A DNA stretch of 17,213 nt from Alistipes sp. (GTDB lineage Bacteria; Bacteroidota; Bacteroidia; Bacteroidales; Rikenellaceae): contig JAFYOF010000125.1 of NCBI GenBank assembly GCA_017560305.1, positions 1 to 17,213 of the forward strand, given 5' to 3'. The position numbers were made by a program, and so were the translations under genes. Below, piece by piece: positions 8,056-13,507 of this stretch (its first letter is position 1; each line of letters opens with the position of its first letter). Under the pieces are notes generated by a model. That model made no database searches, had not been told where the DNA came from, and worked only from the letters and a program-made list of their open reading frames with translations.

Positions 8056-8133
8056 GCGACCAAAGTCCCTGCCTGAGGCGGGGATTTAGGGGTGGGTCAG
8101 ATTTGCAAATGCGACCAAAGGTCGCAAGCAGGG
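8056..8133 (+). promoter_or_regulatory. Structured leader with alternative stems upstream of trmD
   Basis: The 172-base gap before trmD holds several pairing elements. CCCTGCC (8067-8073) pairs with GGCGGGG (8077-8083) across a TGA loop. ATTTGCAAAT (8101-8110) is a perfect palindrome. GCGACC (8111-8116) pairs with GGTCGC (8120-8125) around AAA. The decamer GCGACCAAAG occurs twice, at 8056-8065 and 8111-8120, so GGTCGC could pair with either copy. CCCTGC (8067-8072) could instead pair with GCAGGG (8128-8133). These competing pairings resemble a switchable leader, but the G-rich block may equally be a dispersed intergenic repeat. No T-run and no TAnnTTTG box was found in the gap. Confidence 0.4.
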
Positions 8134-8201
8134 TTGAGAATATTGGAGAGTTTGAAATAAAACAAGAAGATAAATTAGAACTACATAACCACAGTGTTAG
8201 T

Positions 8202-8933
8202 ATGAGAATAGATATTATTACCGTAGTACCAGAATTGGTAGCATCGCCCCTGAGCGAGTCAATCCTCAAGCGTGCGCAGGAGAAGGGTTTGGTGGAGATT
8301 GTCATTCACAATCTGCACGACTATGCACACGACCCACGCAAAACCACCGACGACTATCCCTTTGGTGGCGAGGCGGGAATGGTGATGAAGTGCGAGCCCG
8401 TGTTTGAACTCATCGAGAAGTTGCAGTCGGAGCGCAACTATGACGAGATTATCTACACCTCGCCCGATGGTATCACCTACAACCAGCACGAGGCAAACCG
8501 TCTCTCGATGTGCGAGAACATCATCATCCTCTGCGGTCACTACAAGGGCATCGACTACCGCATCCGTGAGCATCTCATCACTCGCGAAATCTCCATTGGC
8601 GACTATGTTTTGACTGGTGGCGAGCTGGCGGCGTGCGTGATTGCCGATTCGGTGGTGCGCCTTATCCCGGGCGCTATCGGTGACGAGGCATCGGCTCTTA
8701 CCGACTGCTTCCAGGATGATTTGTTGGCCCCTCCAGTATATACACGCCCATCGGAGTTCCGTGGCTGGCGCGTGCCCGATGTGTTGTTGTCGGGTAACTT
8801 CGCCGAGATTGAGAAGTGGAAGGAGGAGCAGGCGTATGAGCGCACCGAAAGACTCCGACCCGACCTATTAGATAAAATTCAAAATTCAAGATTAATTCTT
8901 GGATTTTGGATATGCCTCATTGTGCAGATATGA
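8202..8933 (+). CDS. trmD: tRNA (guanine-37-N1)-methyltransferase
   Basis: The 243-residue product starts [12 protein letters not shown], the standard TrmD N-terminus. An upstream in-frame ATG at 8103 would add 33 unconserved residues and is rejected. It belongs to the SPOUT trefoil-knot methyltransferases and makes m1G37 next to the anticodon, preventing frameshifts. Visible motifs are PFGGEAGMV (53-61), SAM-binding [11 protein letters not shown] (110-120), [11 protein letters not shown] (133-143), Arg153 in VVRLIPG, and the likely catalytic Asp168 in [10 protein letters not shown], followed by [10 protein letters not shown]. The family-conserved end RPDLL falls at residues 219-223. The final 20 residues ([11 protein letters not shown] and a hydrophobic end) are encoded by the ATTCAAA repeat and its hairpin and are not expected in TrmD. 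The stop codon overlaps the ATG of the four-helix-bundle gene by four bases. The tail may be tolerated, or the protein may be slightly altered. Confidence 0.95.
   Translation: MRIDIITVVPELVASPLSESILKRAQEKGLVEIVIHNLHDYAHDPRKTTDDYPFGGEAGMVMKCEPVFELIEKLQSERNYDEIIYTSPDGITYNQHEANRLSMCENIIILCGHYKGIDYRIREHLITREISIGDYVLTGGELAACVIADSVVRLIPGAIGDEASALTDCFQDDLLAPPVYTRPSEFRGWRVPDVLLSGNFAEIEKWKEEQAYERTERLRPDLLDKIQNSRLILGFWICLIVQI
8875..8911. repeat. ATTCAAA heptamer repeat, left copy, forming a hairpin
   Basis: The core AATTCAAAATTCAAGATTA (8876-8894) is the inverse of 9345-9363 with one mismatch. The same region folds on itself: 8877-8891 pairs with 8897-8911 as a 15-bp stem with two G-U pairs and loop TTAAT. 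It lies inside the end of the trmD reading frame and ends just before the four-helix-bundle gene. It could act as a terminator-like or processing structure, though no T-run follows. Confidence 0.7.
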
Positions 8934-9298
8934 AAAGCGAAAATATAGTAAAAGAAAAAAGTTTCAACTTCGCGGTGAGAATCGTGAATCTGTACAAACA
9001 TTTGCGCTACAAACAAGATGAGCGAGTTATGTCGGTGCAGATATTGAGGAGTGGGACAAGTATTGGCGCAAATATCTGTGAAGCTCTTCGAAGTTCATCG
9101 CGCAAAGATTTCGTCGCAAAAATGAATATCTCGTTAAAAGAGGCTTATGAGACAGAATATTGGATTGAGTTGCTTTACAAAACAGACTATTTGTCCGAGG
9201 CGGAGTACAATAGTATTTTCCCTGATTGTAGAGAATTGACCAATATCTTATCTAAAATCATATTGACAACAAAGTCAAGCAAAGAGAAAGAGGAATAG
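8930..9298 (+). CDS. Four-helix-bundle protein (S23/IVP, Avd-like family)
   Basis: The 122-residue product is all-helical. [18 protein letters not shown] at the start, [15 protein letters not shown] at 40-54 and [19 protein letters not shown] at 64-82 are the typical signature of the 23S rRNA intervening-sequence/four-helix-bundle family (TIGR02436-like). A charged KSSKEKEE tail follows. Members form pentamers in known structures; relatives include the Avd accessory protein of diversity-generating retroelements and proteins encoded in 23S rRNA insertions. For most free-standing copies in Bacteroidota the function is unknown. Start ATG 8930 is preferred over TTG 8906 and ATG 8912, because MKSEN is the usual family start and because it overlaps the trmD stop as ATGA, favouring translational coupling. 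GC is 37%, clearly below the neighbours, which suggests acquisition. The gene sits between inverted ATTCAAA repeats. Confidence 0.88.
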   Translation: MKSENIVKEKSFNFAVRIVNLYKHLRYKQDERVMSVQILRSGTSIGANICEALRSSSRKDFVAKMNISLKEAYETEYWIELLYKTDYLSEAEYNSIFPDCRELTNILSKIILTTKSSKEKEE

Positions 9299-9319
9299 AG
9301 TATTTTATTAAATTCGAGA

Positions 9320-9352
9320 TTTGAACGAAGAACTACAATAAAAGTAATTTTG
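9320..9352 (+). promoter_or_regulatory. Bacteroidota-type promoter of lpxB, inside the repeat
   Basis: TTTG at 9320-9323, a 21-base spacer, then TAATTTTG at 9345-9352 match both boxes of the Bacteroidota consensus TTTG-N19-21-TAnnTTTG. The -7 box ends 21 bases before the lpxB ATG at 9374. It is the only promoter in the window with both elements, and its -7 box is made by the right-hand ATTCAAA repeat (inverse strand TTTGAAT). Confidence 0.65.
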
Positions 9353-9363
9353 AATTTTGAATT
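9345..9363. repeat. ATTCAAA heptamer repeat, right (inverted) copy
   Basis: TAATTTTGAATTTTGAATT is the reverse complement of the left copy at 8876-8894 except for one base. It lies 10 bases upstream of the lpxB ATG and contains that gene's -7 box. Confidence 0.75.
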
Positions 9364-9373
9364 ATAATGAAGT

Positions 9374-10522
9374 ATGAAATACTACATTATCGCTGGTGAG
9401 CCTTCGGGCGATTTGCACGGCTCAAACTTGATGAAGGGCATTCGCAAGAGTGACCCCGAGGCGCAGTTTCGTTTCTGCGGAGGCGATATGATGGCGGCGG
9501 TGGGTGGCAAGGAGAACCTCTTGAAGCACTACCGCGAGATGTCATTCTTCGGCTTTGTGCAGGTGGCGATGAACCTGCGCACCATACTGGGTCAGATGAA
9601 GGAGTGTTGTAATGACATCGTGGCGTTCAACCCCGATGTGGTTATCCTTGTTGACTATCCGGGCTTTAACATCAAGATTGCCAGGTTCGCCCACTCGAAG
9701 GGCATCCCTGTCCACTATTACATTGCCCCCAAGGTGTGGGCGTGGAAGGAGCGCCGTGTGAAGGAGATCAAGCGCTATGTGGATAAACTCTACACGATTT
9801 TCCCATTCGAGACCCCCTATTTCCGTTCAAAGGGTATTGAGCCTCACTTCGAGGGTAACCCCCTGATGGATGCTATTGCCGAGCGATGTGCCGCTGCACC
9901 TGTTGAGGCGGAGTTCCGCAGGGATAATGGTCTTGATGAGCGCCCAATCGTGGCGCTTCTGGCGGGTAGTCGTGTGAGCGAGATTAAGGCTAATCTGCGT
10001 TTTATGGCGCAGTTGGCGCAGCGCATACCAACTCATCAGTTTGTTGTGGCTGGAGTGGGCTGGATTGCGCGCGAGCAGTATGAGGCGTTTACTGCCGATA
10101 TGCCCGTGAAGTTTGTATGCGACAAGACTTATGAGTTGTTGCAAATCTCCGAGGCGGCGGTGGTGACATCGGGAACGGCAACCCTTGAGACTGCGCTGAT
10201 TGGCATACCCGAGGTGGTGGTTTATGGCATTCCGTGGCTCTATGAGAAGGTGAAACCATATCTGCTGAAGATACCTTTTGTGTCACTTGTGAACCTCAAT
10301 ATGGGTCGCGAGGTGGTGCGTGAGATGGTTGTCCACAACCCATCGGTCGAGGAGGCGGAGCAGGAGTTGCGTTCGATAATGAAGGGCGGCGCAAAGCGCG
10401 AGAAGATGCTTGCCGACTTCGAGGAGTTGCGCACAATCATCGGTGGCGCAGGTGCGAGTGAGAGATTCGCAAAGGCGATAGTAAGAGAAATTCAAAATTC
10501 AAAATTCCAAATTCAAAATTGA
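9374..10522 (+). CDS. lpxB: Lipid A disaccharide synthase
   Basis: The 382-residue product matches the usual LpxB length (GT19, GT-B fold). It joins UDP-2,3-diacylglucosamine and lipid X into the lipid A disaccharide at the inner membrane's cytoplasmic face. Visible motifs are AGEPSGDLHGSNLMKGI (7-23), FFGFVQV (58-64), VDYPGFN with Asp94 (93-99), YYIAPKVWAWKERR (115-128), FEGNPLMD (159-166), LLAGSRVSEI (195-204) and the donor-binding TSGTATLETAL (265-275). The start follows the promoter at 9320-9352 at normal distance. The last ten residues, IQNSKFQIQN, are encoded entirely by a heptamer repeat and are not expected of the family, so the native end was probably replaced or extended. The stop TGA shares its A with the next gene's ATG (TGATG). 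The usual partners lpxA, lpxC, lpxD and lpxK are not in this window. Confidence 0.96.
   Translation: MKYYIIAGEPSGDLHGSNLMKGIRKSDPEAQFRFCGGDMMAAVGGKENLLKHYREMSFFGFVQVAMNLRTILGQMKECCNDIVAFNPDVVILVDYPGFNIKIARFAHSKGIPVHYYIAPKVWAWKERRVKEIKRYVDKLYTIFPFETPYFRSKGIEPHFEGNPLMDAIAERCAAAPVEAEFRRDNGLDERPIVALLAGSRVSEIKANLRFMAQLAQRIPTHQFVVAGVGWIAREQYEAFTADMPVKFVCDKTYELLQISEAAVVTSGTATLETALIGIPEVVVYGIPWLYEKVKPYLLKIPFVSLVNLNMGREVVREMVVHNPSVEEAEQELRSIMKGGAKREKMLADFEELRTIIGGAGASERFAKAIVREIQNSKFQIQN
10488..10520. repeat. ATTCAAA heptamer repeat, third copy
   Basis: AAATTCA is repeated 4.7 times over 33 bases with one substitution (third unit AAATTCC). It lies within the last codons of lpxB, in the same orientation as the copy at 8875-8889, and ends two bases before the next ATG. 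Because 7 is not a multiple of 3, three units make a 7-residue peptide period (IQNSKFQ). Confidence 0.8.
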
Positions 10523-10824
10523 TGTTTCTCGGAGCACTAATCTTTGTCGCACTCTGGAGTGCTATTGCGTGGCTGTTGCGCTCCTATCCCGAAACAATTG
10601 CGGGCTACAATACTATGCCCAAGAAGGAACGCGAGAAGATTGATATCCAGAAACTCGGTCGCTTTGTGTCGAATGCGATGCTTGTGGGAGTGCCATCGGC
10701 GCTGCTCTCGCCACTTATGCCGACCAAGGCGTTGTATGCGCTGCTGCTCTGCTGGATTCCCTGTGCGATAGTGCTGGTGGCGGGCATATATGTAAATGTG
10801 TGTAAAAAGAAATTTGAAAAATAG
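10522..10824 (+). CDS. Small membrane protein, DUF3784-like
   Basis: The 100-residue product has three hydrophobic segments, about residues 3-20, 50-66 and 71-93, and a basic C-terminal tail KKKFEK. Between the first two segments lies AGYNTMPKKEREKIDIQKLGRF (about 27-48), the recognisable cytoplasmic loop of DUF3784 proteins. Function is unknown. An upstream TTG at 10519 is in frame, but ATG 10522, overlapping the lpxB stop, is the better start and implies translational coupling. It is followed 3 bases later by the FAH-family gene, so lpxB, this gene, the FAH-family gene and maf form one tight cluster. Confidence 0.8.
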   Translation: MFLGALIFVALWSAIAWLLRSYPETIAGYNTMPKKEREKIDIQKLGRFVSNAMLVGVPSALLSPLMPTKALYALLLCWIPCAIVLVAGIYVNVCKKKFEK

Positions 10825-10827
10825 ACG

Positions 10828-11451
10828 ATGAAACTTATTTGTATCGGTCGCAACTATGCTGACCACGCAGCCGAACTGAACGATGGCGCGGAACTTCCAA
10901 AGGAGCCTCTCTTTTTCCTGAAGCCCGACACCGCGTTGCTGCGTAATAACGATCCATTCTATATCCCCTCGTTCTCTAACGAGATTCACTATGAGTGTGA
11001 GTTGGTGGTGCGTATCACCCGCCTTGCAAAGTGCATTGACGAGAAGTTCGCTTCGCGTTGCTACGAGGAGGTAGGCTTGGGTATTGACTTCACGGCGCGT
11101 GACCTCCAGCGTGAGGCTATCGCTAAGGGTCTGCCTTGGGAGTTGTGCAAGGGTTTTGACCACTCGGCGGCTTTGTCAAATCAGTTTGTGCCTCTCAAGG
11201 AGTTGGGTGGCGATGTGCAGAATCTGGAGTTTGAGATGGAACTCAATGGCGAGGTGCGCCAGCGTGGCTTTACCAAGGACATGCTCTTCTCGGTGGATAA
11301 GATTATCGCCCATATCTCAAAATATATGACCCTGCGCATCGGCGACCTTATCTTCACAGGTACACCCGTGGGCGTGGGCGCAGTAAAGCCAGGCGACAAC
11401 ATCAAGGCGCGCATCGGCGGTCACACACTTCTTGACTTTGATATAATGTAA
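10828..11451 (+). CDS. Fumarylacetoacetate hydrolase-family enzyme
   Basis: The 207-residue product is a minimal FAH-fold enzyme with no N-terminal extension, close in size to FAHD1/YcgM-type proteins. The start MKLICIGRNYADHAAEL is characteristic. Metal ligands fit Glu56 and Glu58 in HYECELVV and Asp87 in GLGIDFTARDLQ. KGFDHSAALSNQFVP and the C-terminal FTGTPVGVGAVKPGD are the other family motifs. Relatives cleave acylpyruvates, decarboxylate oxaloacetate, or act on catechol-pathway intermediates, and the sequence does not separate these; no aromatic-degradation genes lie nearby. Oxaloacetate decarboxylation or acylpyruvase activity is the likelier role for a solitary copy. It is cytoplasmic and sits 3 bases after the DUF3784-like gene and 2 before maf. 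Confidence 0.92.
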   Translation: MKLICIGRNYADHAAELNDGAELPKEPLFFLKPDTALLRNNDPFYIPSFSNEIHYECELVVRITRLAKCIDEKFASRCYEEVGLGIDFTARDLQREAIAKGLPWELCKGFDHSAALSNQFVPLKELGGDVQNLEFEMELNGEVRQRGFTKDMLFSVDKIIAHISKYMTLRIGDLIFTGTPVGVGAVKPGDNIKARIGGHTLLDFDIM

Positions 11452-11453
11452 TT

Positions 11454-12047
11454 ATGCTGCTACACGATAAACTGAAATCCTATCGCCTGATTTTGGCGTC
11501 ACAGTCGCCTCGTCGTCGCCAGTTGCTCGGCGATGCGGGCATAGAGTTTGAACTCGCCCCACGCTATGAGTGCGAGGAGTGCTATCCCGACTCTCTGCTA
11601 GCCGTAGAGGTGGCGGAGTATCTCTCACGCCTGAAGAGCGAGGCATATCCAGAGCCACTCGGCGAAGGGGATATTCTGCTTACAGCCGACACCATAGTCG
11701 TTGCGTGCGACAAGGTGCTGGGCAAGCCCGAGGATAGAGAGGATGCCATTGAAACAATCAAGATGCTCTCTGGTCGTCAGCACGAGGTCATCACGGGCGT
11801 TACGCTGCGCAGCGCAACCCGCAAGGTGAGTTTTTCGTCACACTCGAAGGTTAATTTCCGTGACCTTAACGACGAGGAGATTGCATACTATGTCGACACC
11901 TACAAGCCTATGGACAAGGCGGGTGCGTACGGCATTCAGGAGTGGATTGGATATGTCGGCATTGAGGGCATTGAGGGCTCGTTCTACAATGTTATGGGAC
12001 TGCCCGTGCAACGCCTCTACTGCGAGCTGGATAAGTTCATCAGTTAA
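11454..12047 (+). CDS. maf: Maf-family nucleoside triphosphate pyrophosphatase
   Basis: The 197-residue product carries the Maf signatures: LASQSPRRRQLL (14-25), the acidic LTADTIV with Asp79 (76-82), LSGRQHEVITGV (105-116), and DKAGAYGIQ (154-162) followed by IEGIEGSFYNVMGLP (170-184). Maf proteins are cytoplasmic house-cleaning enzymes that hydrolyse dTTP, UTP or modified nucleotides to the monophosphates. The dTTP/UTP (YhdE-like) subgroup seems likelier than the YceF subgroup from the overall motif set, but I cannot prove it. It is the last gene of the plus-strand cluster, 2 bases after the FAH-family stop. Its own stop is only 2 bases from the convergent rodA stop, so no dedicated terminator fits between them. 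Confidence 0.94.
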   Translation: MLLHDKLKSYRLILASQSPRRRQLLGDAGIEFELAPRYECEECYPDSLLAVEVAEYLSRLKSEAYPEPLGEGDILLTADTIVVACDKVLGKPEDREDAIETIKMLSGRQHEVITGVTLRSATRKVSFSSHSKVNFRDLNDEEIAYYVDTYKPMDKAGAYGIQEWIGYVGIEGIEGSFYNVMGLPVQRLYCELDKFIS

Positions 12048-12049
12048 GA

Positions 12050-13507
12050 CTATCTCATTCGCATCAAGCCGTTGCGAGGCGAAGCATCCAGACGGATGGC
12101 GATGAAAACGAGGATGGTGAACGCTACCAGCGACGAGCCTCCGTAACTCAAGAATGGCAACGGAATACCCATCACGGGCATCAAACCTACGGTCATACCT
12201 ATATTTACCAATGCGTGGAAGAGAAGAATCGAAGCCACGCAGTAACTGTATATTCGTCCAAACGGCTCCTCTTGACGCTCGCCCATCTTCATCAGGCGCA
12301 GGATGAGAGCACACAGCAGACCAAGCACCCACAACGCACCGACAAAGCCCCACTCCTCACCCACGGTGCAGAAGATGAAGTCGGTCTCCTTCTCGGGTAC
12401 GAAATATTTGTTCTGCGTACCCTGCATAAATCCCTTACCGATAAGACCACCCGAGCCGATGGCGATTTTCGCCTGATTGACATTGTAGTCGGCTCCCTTA
12501 GGGTCGCTCATAATTCCCAGGAAACTCAGGATACGCAACTTCTGGTGTGGCTGCAACACCGACTCGAAAATCTTGTCGGCGGTAGGCACGAAGAGCATTG
12601 AGCCGAGGAACAATCCCAGCGAGAGGAATATCTGTGCAATGTTTTTGCGCAAGGCGTAGATGGCGGCAAAGATTGCCGCAGCAACCACCGTGATGACCAG
12701 CGATGCGTAGCCACTCAACGCCTGCTCGCAGAACCACGAGGTGGCGGTGTAGAGCAGGAATGAGCACATAGCAATGGTCGCCAGGAAGATGATGTGCGCC
12801 TTCCACTGACCAATCATCATCGCATTTGAGAATGTGAAGATGAGAATCAGAATCATCAGCAGGAACAACGGCGTGAAGAGGAACGAGAAGATAAACAGCG
12901 CCGCAACCAGTATGGCTGGGATACAAATCCACTTGTTCAGACCCTCACGATAGAGCACGAAGATAAACGAGCAGAGCACAACGCCCGAGCCCGTATCATT
13001 TTGCAGGATGATAATCGTAAGCGGCAGCAGGATGAGGAATCCCACATGGATAAGGTCGCCAAGACGCTTGATGGAGTAGTTGTAGTTACTCATCAGTCGC
13101 GCCACGGCCAATGCCACCGTAATCTTTGTAAACTCAACGGGTTGCACCACAAAACCGCCAAACGAATACCACGCCTTGGCTCCGTTGAGCGTCGGCGCAA
13201 GCGCTTCGGGCAGGATGATAGTACCCGTGATGAGCAGCACGCCAAGCGCATAGGCGTAGTAGGCGTACATATGGTAATATCGCGAGTCAAGCAGCAGGAT
13301 GCAGAGCGCCATAACCGAGGCGATGCAGAACCACGAAGCCTGCTTGATGTGGAAGCGTGAGAACGAGAAGAAGTCGGTGATGGTCGCATCCTCAAACGAT
13401 ACGGATGTGATGCAGGTCAGACCCGACAACACAAGCAGCAGGTAGAGGATGATGGCAACACGGTCGACGCCCTCAAAGAGTGGTATTTGGTTACTTTTTC
13501 TTGACAT
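12050..13507 (-). CDS. rodA: Rod-shape peptidoglycan glycosyltransferase RodA (SEDS)
   Basis: The 485-residue polytopic inner-membrane protein belongs to the SEDS family and polymerises lipid II into glycan strands in the elongasome with PBP2. Diagnostic parts are NGAKAWYSFGG (108-118), FTKITVALAVARLMS, GSGGLIGKGF (351-360), PEKETDFIFCTVGEEWGFVG (371-390) with the catalytic Asp376, and the C-terminal MPVMGIPLPFLSYGGSSL (443-460). It is about 115 residues longer than E. coli RodA. The extra length falls near residues 190-310, a stretch with several added hydrophobic segments, as I recall in other Bacteroidota. The start overlaps the end of mrdA by 17 bases, implying translational coupling. It ends 2 bases from the convergent maf stop. 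Confidence 0.95.
   Translation of the reverse strand: MSRKSNQIPLFEGVDRVAIILYLLLVLSGLTCITSVSFEDATITDFFSFSRFHIKQASWFCIASVMALCILLLDSRYYHMYAYYAYALGVLLITGTIILPEALAPTLNGAKAWYSFGGFVVQPVEFTKITVALAVARLMSNYNYSIKRLGDLIHVGFLILLPLTIIILQNDTGSGVVLCSFIFVLYREGLNKWICIPAILVAALFIFSFLFTPLFLLMILILIFTFSNAMMIGQWKAHIIFLATIAMCSFLLYTATSWFCEQALSGYASLVITVVAAAIFAAIYALRKNIAQIFLSLGLFLGSMLFVPTADKIFESVLQPHQKLRILSFLGIMSDPKGADYNVNQAKIAIGSGGLIGKGFMQGTQNKYFVPEKETDFIFCTVGEEWGFVGALWVLGLLCALILRLMKMGERQEEPFGRIYSYCVASILLFHALVNIGMTVGLMPVMGIPLPFLSYGGSSLVAFTILVFIAIRLDASPRNGLMRMR

Larger units (their letters stand above)
8876..9363. mobile_element. Candidate inverted-repeat-bounded cassette carrying a four-helix-bundle gene
   Basis: The stretch is bounded by 19-base inverted repeats, 8876-8894 and 9345-9363, identical at 18 of 19 positions. 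It contains one gene of 37% GC (137 of 369 bases counted), against about 55% in a sampled line of lpxB. The left end runs into the trmD frame and the right end supplies a promoter box for lpxB. No transposase is inside, so it would be non-autonomous. No clear target-site duplication is visible; only ATA is shared just outside both ends. Because the repeats are simple heptamers and a third copy lies at 10488-10520, this may be a dispersed-repeat landscape instead of a transposed unit. Confidence 0.35.

Noticed and set aside
8103..8201. Extended TrmD start at ATG 8103
   Set aside because: The 33 extra residues are not TrmD-like and are encoded by the palindromic leader; [12 protein letters not shown] at 8202 is the family start.
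8897..8911. Promoter for the four-helix-bundle gene in the trmD tail
   Set aside because: TTTTGG is present but the TA of TAnnTTTG is replaced by GG, so no valid -7 box; coupling to trmD is likelier.
8930..9298. Diversity-generating retroelement built around the Avd-like four-helix-bundle gene
   Set aside because: No reverse transcriptase and no template/variable repeat pair is seen in the window; the family resemblance alone does not support it.
10488..10520. CRISPR-like short repeat array
   Set aside because: The units are contiguous 7-base tandem repeats without spacers and no cas genes are present.
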